Below are positions 56,410 to 64,000 of a DNA stretch of 64,000 bases, piece after piece. Position 1 is the first letter of the stretch. Each line of letters opens with the position of its first letter. A program made the position numbers and the translations under genes. The notes beneath the pieces are model-generated. The model was given only the letters and a program-made list of their open reading frames with translations, made no database searches and was not told the DNA's origin. The stretch spans positions 310,001-374,000 of the forward strand of contig NZ_JAJQRG010000002.1 of NCBI RefSeq assembly GCF_021228235.1, read 5' to 3'. This DNA comes from Pseudophaeobacter flagellatus. GTDB lineage: Bacteria > Pseudomonadota > Alphaproteobacteria > Rhodobacterales > Rhodobacteraceae.

Positions 56410-58446
56410 ATGAAGTCTCTAAACAGGCTGTTTAGGCCCAAGACCATCGCCGTCGTCGGCGGGGGGGCTTGGTGCCGACTGGTGATCGAACAGTGTCAGA
56501 AGATGGGGTTCGATGGGGTGATCTGGCCAGTCCACCCCAAGGCAGAAGAGCTGGCAGGCCTGCCGGTTTACCGTGATATCGCCAGCCTGCCCGGCGCGCC
56601 CGATGCCACATTTGTCGGCGTTAACCGCTTTGCCACCATCGAGGTGGTGCGGGATCTGGCAGCCCGCGAGGCGGGCGGAGCGGTCTGCTTTGCCTCGGGC
56701 TTTCTGGAAGCCCAGGCCGAGGATGCCGAGGGCGCAGAACTTCAGGTGCAGCTGCTGGAGGCAGCGGGCGAGATGCCGATCCTGGGGCCCAATTGCTATG
56801 GCTTTATCAACTATCTGGATGGGGCGCTGTTGTGGCCCGACCAGCATGGCGGAAAACGGGTCGAAACGGGCGTCGCCCTGATCACCCAAAGCTCAAACAT
56901 TGCCATCAACCTGACCATGCAGACGCGCGGCCTGCCCATCGCCTATGTGGTGGCAGCCGGCAATCAGGCGCAGTCTGGCATTGCCGAGATTGGCGAAGCC
57001 CTGCTGGAGGATGACCGCGTCACCGCTCTGGGCCTGCATATCGAAGGCTTTGGCGATCTGCGCGCATTCGAGGCCCTGGCCGCCAAGGCCCGCGCCCTGG
57101 GCAAGCCGATCATCGCGCTGAAGGTCGGAAAATCCGCCGAGGCCCAGGCGGCAACGGTGTCTCATACTGCTTCGCTTGCAGGTGGGGATGCGGGGGCTTC
57201 GGCATTGCTTGCCCGGCTTGGCATCCCGCGTCTGGAGGATTTGCCCGCCTTTTTGGAAACGCTGAAACTGCTGCATGTGACCGGGCCGCTGGCCAGCAAC
57301 CGGCTGGGCTCTATCAGCTGTTCTGGCGGCGAAGCCAGCCTTGCGGCCGATACCGCGCATGCGCTGCCCGTGGTGTTTCCGCCGCTGAACGACAGCCAGA
57401 GTACCAATCTGCGTGCCGCGCTTGGGCCCATGGTGGCACTGGCTAATCCGCTAGATTATCACACCTATATCTGGCGTGACACCGAGGCGATGATCCGGGC
57501 CTTTTCGGCGATGATGGATCCGTCGCTGGCGATGACCCTGCTGGTGGTTGATTTCCCGCGCGGTGATCGGTGCTCGGCCAGTGATTGGGACTGTGCCATT
57601 GATGCGGCCATTGGCACACATCAGGCCACGGGGGGCAATGTCGCCATGGTGGCAACCTTGCCGGAACTGCTGCCGGAAGCCGTTGCTGAAAAGCTGATGG
57701 CTGCCGGGGTGGTGCCGTTTTGCGGTCTGCGCGAGGCACTGACGGCCTGCGCTGCGGCTAGCCAACCCTTGCCGAATGATGCCGCGCCGCTGTTGCTGCC
57801 AACTCCAACCGTTGAACCAAGCCTGATCCCCGAAGCCGAAGCCAAGCTGCGCCTGTCGGATTATGGATTGCGGGTGCCACAGTCGATTCAGGCAAAATCC
57901 CCCGGTGCGGCCCGGGCTGCCGCAGCTGATATCGGCTTTCCGGTGGTGTTGAAGGGCGAGGGTATCGCCCACAAAAGCGAGGTCGGCGCGGTGGTGCTGG
58001 GGCTGACAACGGGCAGCGATGTTAGTACGGCGGCCAGCCAGATGCCCGCTCAGCATTTTCTGGTGGAAGAAATGGTACCCGGCGCGGTGGCCGAACTGCT
58101 GATTGGGGTGGTAAAGGATCCGGCGCATGGCTTTGTCCTGACCCTGGCGGCGGGCGGTACCCTGACCGAGATCCTGCAGGATAGTGCCTCATTGCTATTG
58201 CCAGCCAGCGAGGCTTCGATTGAGGCTGCGTTGGAGGGGCTGAAAATTGCGCCGATCTTGGCGGGGTTCCGGGGGCGTCCTGGTGCGAATCGCGCCGCTA
58301 TTCTGGCGGCGATCAAGGCGGTGCAGGCCTATGTTCTGGCCGAGGCAGAGGGCCTGGAAGAAATTGAAATCAACCCGTTGCTTTGCACGCCTGATGATGC
58401 GGTGGCGGCGGATGCGCTGATGCGGAGAAAGGACTTTATGAGATGA
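56410..58446 (+). CDS. NDP-forming acyl-CoA synthetase (acetate-CoA ligase family)
   Basis: A 678-residue fused CoA ligase. The N-terminal CoA-binding domain (RPKTIAVVGGGAWCRLVIEQ) is followed by the succinyl-CoA-synthetase-like flavodoxin domains (ILGPNCYGFINYLDGALLW, VSHTASLAGGD with the His that carries phosphate, and a GSISCSGGEASLAADTA stretch). An ATP-grasp domain follows (VVLKGEGIAHKSEVGAVVLGL, VEEMVPGAVAELLIGV). It would activate a carboxylic acid to its CoA ester with NTP. Carnitine-type or short-chain substrates are suggested by the neighbours. Its stop overlaps the next start (ATGA). Confidence 0.9.
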   Translation: MKSLNRLFRPKTIAVVGGGAWCRLVIEQCQKMGFDGVIWPVHPKAEELAGLPVYRDIASLPGAPDATFVGVNRFATIEVVRDLAAREAGGAVCFASGFLEAQAEDAEGAELQVQLLEAAGEMPILGPNCYGFINYLDGALLWPDQHGGKRVETGVALITQSSNIAINLTMQTRGLPIAYVVAAGNQAQSGIAEIGEALLEDDRVTALGLHIEGFGDLRAFEALAAKARALGKPIIALKVGKSAEAQAATVSHTASLAGGDAGASALLARLGIPRLEDLPAFLETLKLLHVTGPLASNRLGSISCSGGEASLAADTAHALPVVFPPLNDSQSTNLRAALGPMVALANPLDYHTYIWRDTEAMIRAFSAMMDPSLAMTLLVVDFPRGDRCSASDWDCAIDAAIGTHQATGGNVAMVATLPELLPEAVAEKLMAAGVVPFCGLREALTACAAASQPLPNDAAPLLLPTPTVEPSLIPEAEAKLRLSDYGLRVPQSIQAKSPGAARAAAADIGFPVVLKGEGIAHKSEVGAVVLGLTTGSDVSTAASQMPAQHFLVEEMVPGAVAELLIGVVKDPAHGFVLTLAAGGTLTEILQDSASLLLPASEASIEAALEGLKIAPILAGFRGRPGANRAAILAAIKAVQAYVLAEAEGLEEIEINPLLCTPDDAVAADALMRRKDFMR

Positions 58447-59243
58447 GTGACAAGATACAGGACCACGGACCGGTTAAAACCCGACGCGAGGGCGCCATTC
58501 TGGAGGTGACACTGGATAGGCCCAAGGCCAATGCGATTGATCTGGCCACCAGCAAGATCATGGGCGAGGTGTTTCGCGATTTCCGTGACGACCCCGACCT
58601 GCGTGTGGCGATCTTGACTGGCGGTGGCGAAAAGTTCTTTTGCCCCGGCTGGGATCTGAAGGCTGCCGCTGATGGCGATGCGGTGGATGGCGATTACGGG
58701 GTTGGCGGTTTTGGCGGCCTGCAAGAGATGCGAGAGATGAACAAGCCGGTGATTGCAGCTGTGAATGGTATCGCCTGTGGTGGCGGGCTGGAGCTGGCGA
58801 TCTCTGCCGATATGATCCTGGCGGCGGACCACGCGACATTTGCGCTGCCCGAGATCCGGTCTGGCACCGTGGCGGATGCGGCCTCGATCAAATTGCCCAA
58901 GCGCATCCCCTATCATATCGCCATGGAACTGCTGCTGACCGGACGCTGGTTTGATGCCGCAGAGGCTGAACGCTGGGGGCTGGTGAATGAGATTGTTCCA
59001 GGCGATCAGCTGATGACCCGCGCCTGGGATCTGGCGCGGCTGCTGGCATCGGGGCCGCCGCTGGTCTATGCGGCGATCAAGGAAGTGGTCCGCGATGCGG
59101 AAGATTGCAAATTCCAGGATGCGATGAACCATATCACTCAGCGGCAGCTGCGCGCGGTGGATGTGCTCTATTCCAGCGAGGACCAGCTGGAAGGTGCCCG
59201 CGCCTTTGCTGAAAAACGCGACCCTGTCTGGAAAGGTCGCTAA
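58443..59243 (+). CDS. Enoyl-CoA hydratase/isomerase, CaiD-like (carnitinyl-CoA dehydratase)
   Basis: A 266-residue crotonase-family protein, the last gene of the acyl-CoA operon. The oxyanion segments are KFFCPGWDLKAAADG and CGGGLELAISADMIL. The catalytic part reads ALPEIRSGTVADAASIKLPKRI, with one Glu kept and the second position changed, which is the pattern of CaiD (carnitinyl-CoA dehydratase) rather than of a classic hydratase. With the acyl-CoA dehydrogenase and CoA ligase it could degrade a carnitine- or betaine-like compound. That pathway reading is an inference; a plain enoyl-CoA hydratase is possible. Confidence 0.82.
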   Translation: MSDKIQDHGPVKTRREGAILEVTLDRPKANAIDLATSKIMGEVFRDFRDDPDLRVAILTGGGEKFFCPGWDLKAAADGDAVDGDYGVGGFGGLQEMREMNKPVIAAVNGIACGGGLELAISADMILAADHATFALPEIRSGTVADAASIKLPKRIPYHIAMELLLTGRWFDAAEAERWGLVNEIVPGDQLMTRAWDLARLLASGPPLVYAAIKEVVRDAEDCKFQDAMNHITQRQLRAVDVLYSSEDQLEGARAFAEKRDPVWKGR

Positions 59244-59447
59244 GCTCAGTCAGAAAAACGGGGGGCTCCCGCCCCTGCCGTAGCAATCACAGATTGCCAC
59301 TTTAGGGTTGGGCCGGGCACCTCGCTGACGCGTGGTGCCCGTCGCTCCTGTGGGAACTGCATGGATATTAGGCGCGGCGGCAAAACGGCCTGCCGGGGGA
59401 GAGGAACAGGTCTTGCACCTTGTCCGTCTTCTGCCCATTTAGGACAG

Positions 59448-60320
59448 ATGCAAAACACGCTTCTTTGTCTTGGATGTGGATATACTGCGCGCGCTCTGGC
59501 GCCGGCTCTGTTGGCGCGGGGCTGGCGGGTGATCGGCACGGCGCGGGAAGCTGCGGATGTGCCTGGCGTAGAGATGATCATCTGGCCGGGGCAAGATATC
59601 CCCCTAACGGGTGTCACCCATATCCTCAGCTCGATCGGGCCCAATGCCAAGGGCGACCCGGTGCTGGCGCACTTGCGGGATGAGATCGCCGCTGTGGCAC
59701 CTGATCTTGCCTGGGTGGGCTATCTGTCGACCACCGCCGTTTATGGCGATCGGGGCGGCGATTGGGTGGATGAAACCACGCCAGTTGCCCCCACCAGCGA
59801 ACGCGGCACCTGGCGCGCCGAGGCCGAAGCGCAGTGGCAGCAGATCCAGGATCTGCCGCTGCATATCTTTCGTCTGGCGGGGATTTACGGTCCCGGACGC
59901 GGCCCCTTTGCCAAGCTGATGGCCGGCAAGGCGCGGCGCATTGTCAAACCGGGGCAGGTGTTCTCGCGCATTCATGTAGAGGATATCGCACAGGCGCTGC
60001 TGGCCTCGATCGACCGGCCCAACCCGGGTGCGATCTACAACCTCTGCGATGACGACCCGGCACCGCCGCAGGATGTTCTGGGCTACGCCGCAGAGCTGCT
60101 GGGGCTGCCAGTCCCCGCCGAAGTGCCCTTTGATGAGGCAGGCATGACCCCAATGGCGCGCAGTTTTTATGGTGAAAATAAGCGGGTGCGCAATGATCGC
60201 ATCAAGGATGCCTTGGGTGTGCAGCTGCTCTACCCGAGCTACCGCGAAGGGTTGCAGGCTGTGCTTGCAGCAGAAGATATGGAGCGCTTTGTGCCGCCTT
60301 CAGAACCGCCGGCGCTGTGA
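59448..60320 (+). CDS. SDR/NAD-dependent epimerase-like protein
   Basis: A 290-residue Rossmann-fold protein of the extended SDR group. The N-terminal dinucleotide loop is unusual, LCLGCGYTARALAPALLARG (Gly-x-Gly-Tyr-x-Ala). Later segments HILSSIGP, YLSTTAVYGDRGGDWVDE and RLAGIYGPGRGPFAKLMAG match the YeeZ-type NAD-dependent epimerases. AGGA stands 4 bases before the ATG at 59448. The stop TGA forms the palindrome TGATCA with the stop of the convergent mrr gene. The substrate is unknown. Confidence 0.82.
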   Translation: MQNTLLCLGCGYTARALAPALLARGWRVIGTAREAADVPGVEMIIWPGQDIPLTGVTHILSSIGPNAKGDPVLAHLRDEIAAVAPDLAWVGYLSTTAVYGDRGGDWVDETTPVAPTSERGTWRAEAEAQWQQIQDLPLHIFRLAGIYGPGRGPFAKLMAGKARRIVKPGQVFSRIHVEDIAQALLASIDRPNPGAIYNLCDDDPAPPQDVLGYAAELLGLPVPAEVPFDEAGMTPMARSFYGENKRVRNDRIKDALGVQLLYPSYREGLQAVLAAEDMERFVPPSEPPAL

Positions 60321-61238
60321 TCAGGTTTCGGAAAAATAGTCTTCATCAACCGATCTGAGAACGAGTGTTTTTCGCGCCCTTACCCCAACCTCATGCTTGA
60401 TCATCAGCCGGGCAAGACGGTCCCCGTTGATCAGGACAATACGGTGCTGAACCCGATCTACATACTCCATGGCATCTTTAGAGAAGTCAGAAGTTGTCAC
60501 AAACACGCCTTTGCTGGCTCCCTCACCGGTCAGTGATCCAACGAAGGCATTTAAAGCAGGTCGCCCTACCTTGTTTTCAGAAGCATACCGTTTGGCCTGA
60601 ATATAGACCGCATCTAAGCCGAGTTCATCTTCATTGATGATCCCGTCTATTCCGCCATCGTTGGACACGTTCGTTTGCAGGCCTCTTTCAAGCGCGCCGC
60701 CACCATACCCCATAGATAGCAGTAGATCTACGACAAGCTTCTCGAAACGCGCTGGCGAGAGTGAAAGAACAGCAGCCAGAACGTCATTGGCTAGGGCCTC
60801 GTCGATGACCTTAAACGCAGTCTCCAATTGCTCTCTTGGCGTGGCTCCCAGGTCTTTGTCTCCACCTGTTTCGACATCTTCTTTAGAAGCGGTACCTTCT
60901 GACTTCCAGCGTTTGTATAAGGGGAATTCCTTTAGAGCGGAAAGGCTTAAGGACCGAGCAGACCCGTTTGATATTGCTTTCATACCCAGTTGGGAAACGA
61001 CGTAGTAACCGCGTTTGGGCCGCTCAATAAGCCCAGCTTTCATCATGTGAAAAATTGCCCAGTCTGCACGATCAAATACTCGGGTTCTCATTCCACTGGG
61101 AATGCGTTCGTCCATCTCGGCGTCAGATAGGGAAAAATGGGACTTTAGTCCTGGTTGGCACTCTTTGGCATTCGTGGCGCCTTCAGACAGCAGCACTAAG
61201 CAAGGAAACATCACGTCGTTCATGTTTGGAAGAGACAT
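60321..61238 (-). CDS. mrr: Mrr-type restriction endonuclease
   Basis: A 305-residue enzyme that cuts modified (methylated) DNA. An N-terminal winged-helix Mrr_N domain (FDRADWAIFHMMKAGLIERPKRGYYVV) is followed by the catalytic domain. The PD-(D/E)XK core reads RFEKLVVDLLLSMGYGG, NDGGIDGIINEDELGLD and VYIQAKRYASEN, giving the D...QAK site of Mrr. I started at MSLPNMNDVMFP with AGAGGA 9 bases upstream. It is just downstream of dxs on the same strand, with 22 bases between, and meets the SDR gene tail to tail. No methyltransferase is adjacent, as expected for a type IV enzyme. Confidence 0.92.
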   Translation of the reverse strand: MSLPNMNDVMFPCLVLLSEGATNAKECQPGLKSHFSLSDAEMDERIPSGMRTRVFDRADWAIFHMMKAGLIERPKRGYYVVSQLGMKAISNGSARSLSLSALKEFPLYKRWKSEGTASKEDVETGGDKDLGATPREQLETAFKVIDEALANDVLAAVLSLSPARFEKLVVDLLLSMGYGGGALERGLQTNVSNDGGIDGIINEDELGLDAVYIQAKRYASENKVGRPALNAFVGSLTGEGASKGVFVTTSDFSKDAMEYVDRVQHRIVLINGDRLARLMIKHEVGVRARKTLVLRSVDEDYFSET

Positions 61239-61260
61239 TCCGAAATCCTCTGTAAGAGCC

Positions 61261-63189
61261 CTAAGCCCGCTTTTCCCCAATCTGCGCCACCCCCAGCACC
61301 TCTAGCACCTTGGCTTCGATCTGGGGGGCGTTCATGGCGGCGGTTTCGTACATATCGGCGGGGCTGGCCTGGTCGATGAAGGTGTCGGGCAGCACCATGG
61401 AACGGTATTTCAGGCCTGCGTCAAACACGCCCTCATCCGCCAAGAGCTGCGCGACATGAGAGCCAAAGCCGCCCACGGCGCCTTCCTCGATGGTGATCAG
61501 CGCCTCGTGGTTCTCTGCCAGGTCTAGGATCATCTCGCGGTCCAGCGGTTTGGCAAAGCGGGCATCCGCGATGGTCGGCGTGATGCCCTTGGCTGCCAGC
61601 GCCTCGGCGGCCTTGCGGACTTCGCCCAGACGGGTGCCAAAGGAGAGCAGCGCCACGCGCTTGCCTTCCTGGATCATGCGTCCCTTGCCGATGTCCAGCA
61701 CCTGTGGCACTTCGGGCAGATCGACGCCTACGCCTTCGCCACGGGGATAGCGGAAGGCGATGGGCCCCTCGTCATGGGCGGCGGCGGTATGGACCATATG
61801 CACCAGCTCGGCCTCATCGGCGGCGGCCATCACCACCATACCGGGCAGGTTGGACATAAATCCGATGTCGAAAGATCCCGCATGGGTGGCACCATCCGCC
61901 CCCACCAGCCCGGCGCGGTCGATGGCAAAACGGACCGGCAGGCGCTGGATGGCGACGTCATGCACCACCTGATCATAGCCGCGCTGCAGAAATGTCGAAT
62001 ACATGGCACAGAAGGGTTTCATCCCGCCAGCGGCCAGCGCGGCGGCAAAGGTGACGCCGTGTTGTTCGGCAATGCCCACATCAAAACAACGCGAGGGATA
62101 GCGTTCCGCCATCAGGGCCAGCCCGGTGCCATCGGGCATGGCGGCAGTGACGGCGCAGATCTTGTCGTCCTTGGCTGCCAGCTTGACCAGCTCATCGCCA
62201 AAGACCCCGGTGTAGGACGGCGCGTTGGAGGGCGCTTTTTTCTGCTCTCCGGTGACCATATTAAATTTGGCAGTGGCATGGCCCTTGTCGCGGGCGACCT
62301 CGGCGGGGCCATAGCCCTTGCCCTTTTTTGTCAGCACATGGATCAGGATCGGCCCGCGCGCGCGGGCCTTGACGGTGCGCAGGACCGGCAACAACTGGTC
62401 CATGTCATGGCCATCAATCGGGCCGATGTAGGAAAAACCCAAGGATTCGAACATGGTGCCGCCAACGGCCATGCCCTTGAGCATGTCTTTGGCCCGTTTG
62501 GCCCCCTCGCGGAAGGGTTCGGGTAGCAGCGAGGCAGCGCCCTTGGCCACGGCTTTCAGCTCTTGAAACGGTTCTTCGGCATAGAGCCGCGACAGATAGG
62601 ACGACAGCGCGCCCACCGGGGGGGCGATGCTCATCTCGTTGTCGTTGAGAATGACAAACAGGCGTTTGTTTAGGTGGCCGGCGTTGTTCATCGCCTCAAA
62701 GGCCATGCCGGCCGACATGGCCCCATCGCCGATCACCGCAACAGCATCGCCCAGACCTTCGGGCACCACACCGCCCAGATCGCGGGCAACTGAAAAGCCA
62801 AGCGCGGCGCTGATCGAGGTTGAACTATGGGCGGCGCCAAAAGGGTCGTAGGGGCTCTCGCTGCGTTTGGTAAAGCCCGACAGCCCGCCCTTGGTGCGCA
62901 GGGTGCGAATACGGTCGCGACGCTCGGTCAGGATCTTATGCGGGTAGGACTGGTGGCTGACATCCCAGATCAACTTATCGCGCGGGGTGTCAAAAATGGC
63001 ATGCAGCGCCACGGTCAGTTCCACCACGCCCAGACCGGCGCCCAGATGCCCGCCAGTGGTCGAAACCGCCGAGATGGTCTCTTGCCGCAGCTCATGCGCC
63101 AACTGCACCAGTTGGGCATCACTCAGCCCTTTCATATCCGCAGGGCGCGAAATCTGGTCCAGAAGCGGGGTAGAGGGCCGGTCAGACAT
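61261..63189 (-). CDS. dxs: 1-deoxy-D-xylulose-5-phosphate synthase
   Basis: A 642-residue thiamine diphosphate enzyme that condenses pyruvate and glyceraldehyde 3-phosphate, the first step of the MEP isoprenoid pathway. Thiamine binding is shown by [20 protein letters not shown]. Other family blocks are [35 protein letters not shown] and the YPRGEG segment. AAGGAAA precedes the ATG. It follows ispA on the same strand, 42 bases after its stop, which groups two isoprenoid genes together. The length is normal. Confidence 0.97.
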   Translation of the reverse strand: MSDRPSTPLLDQISRPADMKGLSDAQLVQLAHELRQETISAVSTTGGHLGAGLGVVELTVALHAIFDTPRDKLIWDVSHQSYPHKILTERRDRIRTLRTKGGLSGFTKRSESPYDPFGAAHSSTSISAALGFSVARDLGGVVPEGLGDAVAVIGDGAMSAGMAFEAMNNAGHLNKRLFVILNDNEMSIAPPVGALSSYLSRLYAEEPFQELKAVAKGAASLLPEPFREGAKRAKDMLKGMAVGGTMFESLGFSYIGPIDGHDMDQLLPVLRTVKARARGPILIHVLTKKGKGYGPAEVARDKGHATAKFNMVTGEQKKAPSNAPSYTGVFGDELVKLAAKDDKICAVTAAMPDGTGLALMAERYPSRCFDVGIAEQHGVTFAAALAAGGMKPFCAMYSTFLQRGYDQVVHDVAIQRLPVRFAIDRAGLVGADGATHAGSFDIGFMSNLPGMVVMAAADEAELVHMVHTAAAHDEGPIAFRYPRGEGVGVDLPEVPQVLDIGKGRMIQEGKRVALLSFGTRLGEVRKAAEALAAKGITPTIADARFAKPLDREMILDLAENHEALITIEEGAVGGFGSHVAQLLADEGVFDAGLKYRSMVLPDTFIDQASPADMYETAAMNAPQIEAKVLEVLGVAQIGEKRA

Positions 63190-63231
63190 GATGTTTCCTT
63201 GTGGCGGTCAGGGGCGGGGCGGGCCCCGGTG

Positions 63232-64000
63232 TCAGCTGTCTCGCGCAATAACGAAACGAGCGGCTTGCTTCAAGGTTTCTCCGGTTGCGCCATAGGGCGC
63301 TAGCGCCGCGCAGGCCTCATCAGCCAGGTCCCGTGCGCGCTGTTTTGCGGGCTCCAGCCCCAGCAGCGACACAAATGTCGCCTTGCCTGCCTTGGCATCC
63401 TTGCGCACGGCTTTGCCGACCTTCGCGGCGTCGCCTTCTACATCCAAGATGTCATCTGCGATCTGAAAGGCAAGCCCAAGTGCGGTTGCGTAGTGTCGCA
63501 GGGGGGTGCAGTCTGCCCCGGCCAGCACCGCCCCGGCGGTGGCGGCCCATTGGATCAGACAGCCGGTTTTGCGCGCTTGCAACCGGGTGATTTCGTCCAG
63601 CGTCAGCGGTTTCGTGGCGGTTTCGGCGGCGATATCCAGCATCTGCCCCGAGACCATGCCACCCTTGCCGGCGGATTGTGCCAGCCCCCGGATCAGCGCC
63701 AGCGCATGGGGCCCCAGATCGGGCGTGGCCAACAGTTCAAAGGCCAGGCTTTGCAGACTGTCGCCAGCCAGTACCGCCATGGCCTCGTCCCATTTGCGGT
63801 GCAGGGTGGGCTGGCCGCGCCGCAGATCGTCGTCATCCATGCAGGGCAGATCGTCATGCACCAGCGAATAGGCATGCAGGCATTCGATCGCCAGAGCCGC
63901 ATCCAGCGCGGCCTTTGGGTCTACACCGTGCAGCCGGGCGCTTTCCAGTACCAGAAACCCGCGCAACATCTTGCCGCCGCGCACTGCGTAGCGCATGGCC
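63232..64000 (-). CDS. ispA: Polyprenyl synthetase (farnesyl diphosphate synthase), 5' end missing
   Basis: The C-terminal 256 codons of a trans-prenyltransferase; the start lies beyond the right edge. The first aspartate-rich motif is HDDLPCMDDDDLRRGQPTLH, the second is FQIADDILDVEGD, and the KMLRGFLVLE segment precedes them. It condenses isopentenyl diphosphate with an allylic diphosphate to give farnesyl (or geranyl) diphosphate. The segment with two residues between Asp pairs matches short-chain bacterial IspA enzymes. Its stop is 42 bases before dxs, so the two form an operon in the MEP pathway. xseB is expected upstream, outside the window. Confidence 0.95.
   Translation of the reverse strand, partial: AMRYAVRGGKMLRGFLVLESARLHGVDPKAALDAALAIECLHAYSLVHDDLPCMDDDDLRRGQPTLHRKWDEAMAVLAGDSLQSLAFELLATPDLGPHALALIRGLAQSAGKGGMVSGQMLDIAAETATKPLTLDEITRLQARKTGCLIQWAATAGAVLAGADCTPLRHYATALGLAFQIADDILDVEGDAAKVGKAVRKDAKAGKATFVSLLGLEPAKQRARDLADEACAALAPYGATGETLKQAARFVIARDS

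Overview
The window is a piece of an alphaproteobacterial chromosome, most likely a member of the Roseobacter group (Rhodobacteraceae). The gene order mutM - enoyl-CoA hydratase - rpsT - dnaA - dnaN - recF - lysE - gyrB, the high-GC codon use, the zinc-less MsrB, and the ispA-dxs pair all fit. The taxonomic call comes from gene order and protein character only, not from a search.

Region 1 (1-9260, plus strand) is housekeeping. It holds the last 54 codons of mutM, an enoyl-CoA hydratase, rpsT and then dnaA, dnaN, recF, a LysE-type exporter and gyrB. Clear intrinsic terminators follow the hydratase, rpsT and dnaA.

Region 2 (about 9.3-31.65 kb) is an accessory island between gyrB and a tRNA-Leu(CAG) gene. 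It contains: (a) a minus-strand operon of type I restriction-modification genes, hsdR-hsdM-hsdS, extended by an unknown 116-residue protein, a PD-(D/E)XK nuclease-like protein and possibly a 31-residue peptide; (b) a gene of unknown function at 16931; (c) a Tn7-like transposase module, tnsA and tnsB complete and tnsC cut off just after its Walker A motif; (d) a 1270-residue protein with an N-terminal nuclease-like domain, a STAND-type P-loop NTPase and a long helical C-terminal part, which resembles Avs antiphage proteins; (e) two paralogous regulator or antitoxin-like genes that share a 19-bp motif upstream; (f) an FRG-domain protein; (g) a HEPN-like protein; and (h) fragments of IS110- and IS3-family elements. 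I read it as a defence island built around a broken Tn7-like transposon.

Region 3 (31.7-64 kb) is again core-like. It runs: globin, NDUFA9-like NAD(P)-binding protein, uppP, the glutamate synthase operon gltD-(GFA protein)-gltB, mtgA, glutathione S-transferase, queG, hydantoinase/oxoprolinase, msrB-msrA, a second GFA protein, an EamA exporter, an HU protein, the overlapping ade-amn purine salvage pair, a class II aldolase, a GlxA-type regulator, a four-gene acyl-CoA operon (acyl-CoA dehydrogenase, SelT/SelW-like protein, NDP-forming CoA ligase, CaiD-like hydratase), an SDR-like epimerase, an Mrr-type endonuclease, dxs and the 3' part of ispA.

The strongest candidates for undescribed biology are the 1270-residue nuclease-STAND protein, the extended type I RM operon, the broken Tn7-like module bracketed by IS110 remnants, and the paralogous pair with its repeated upstream motif.
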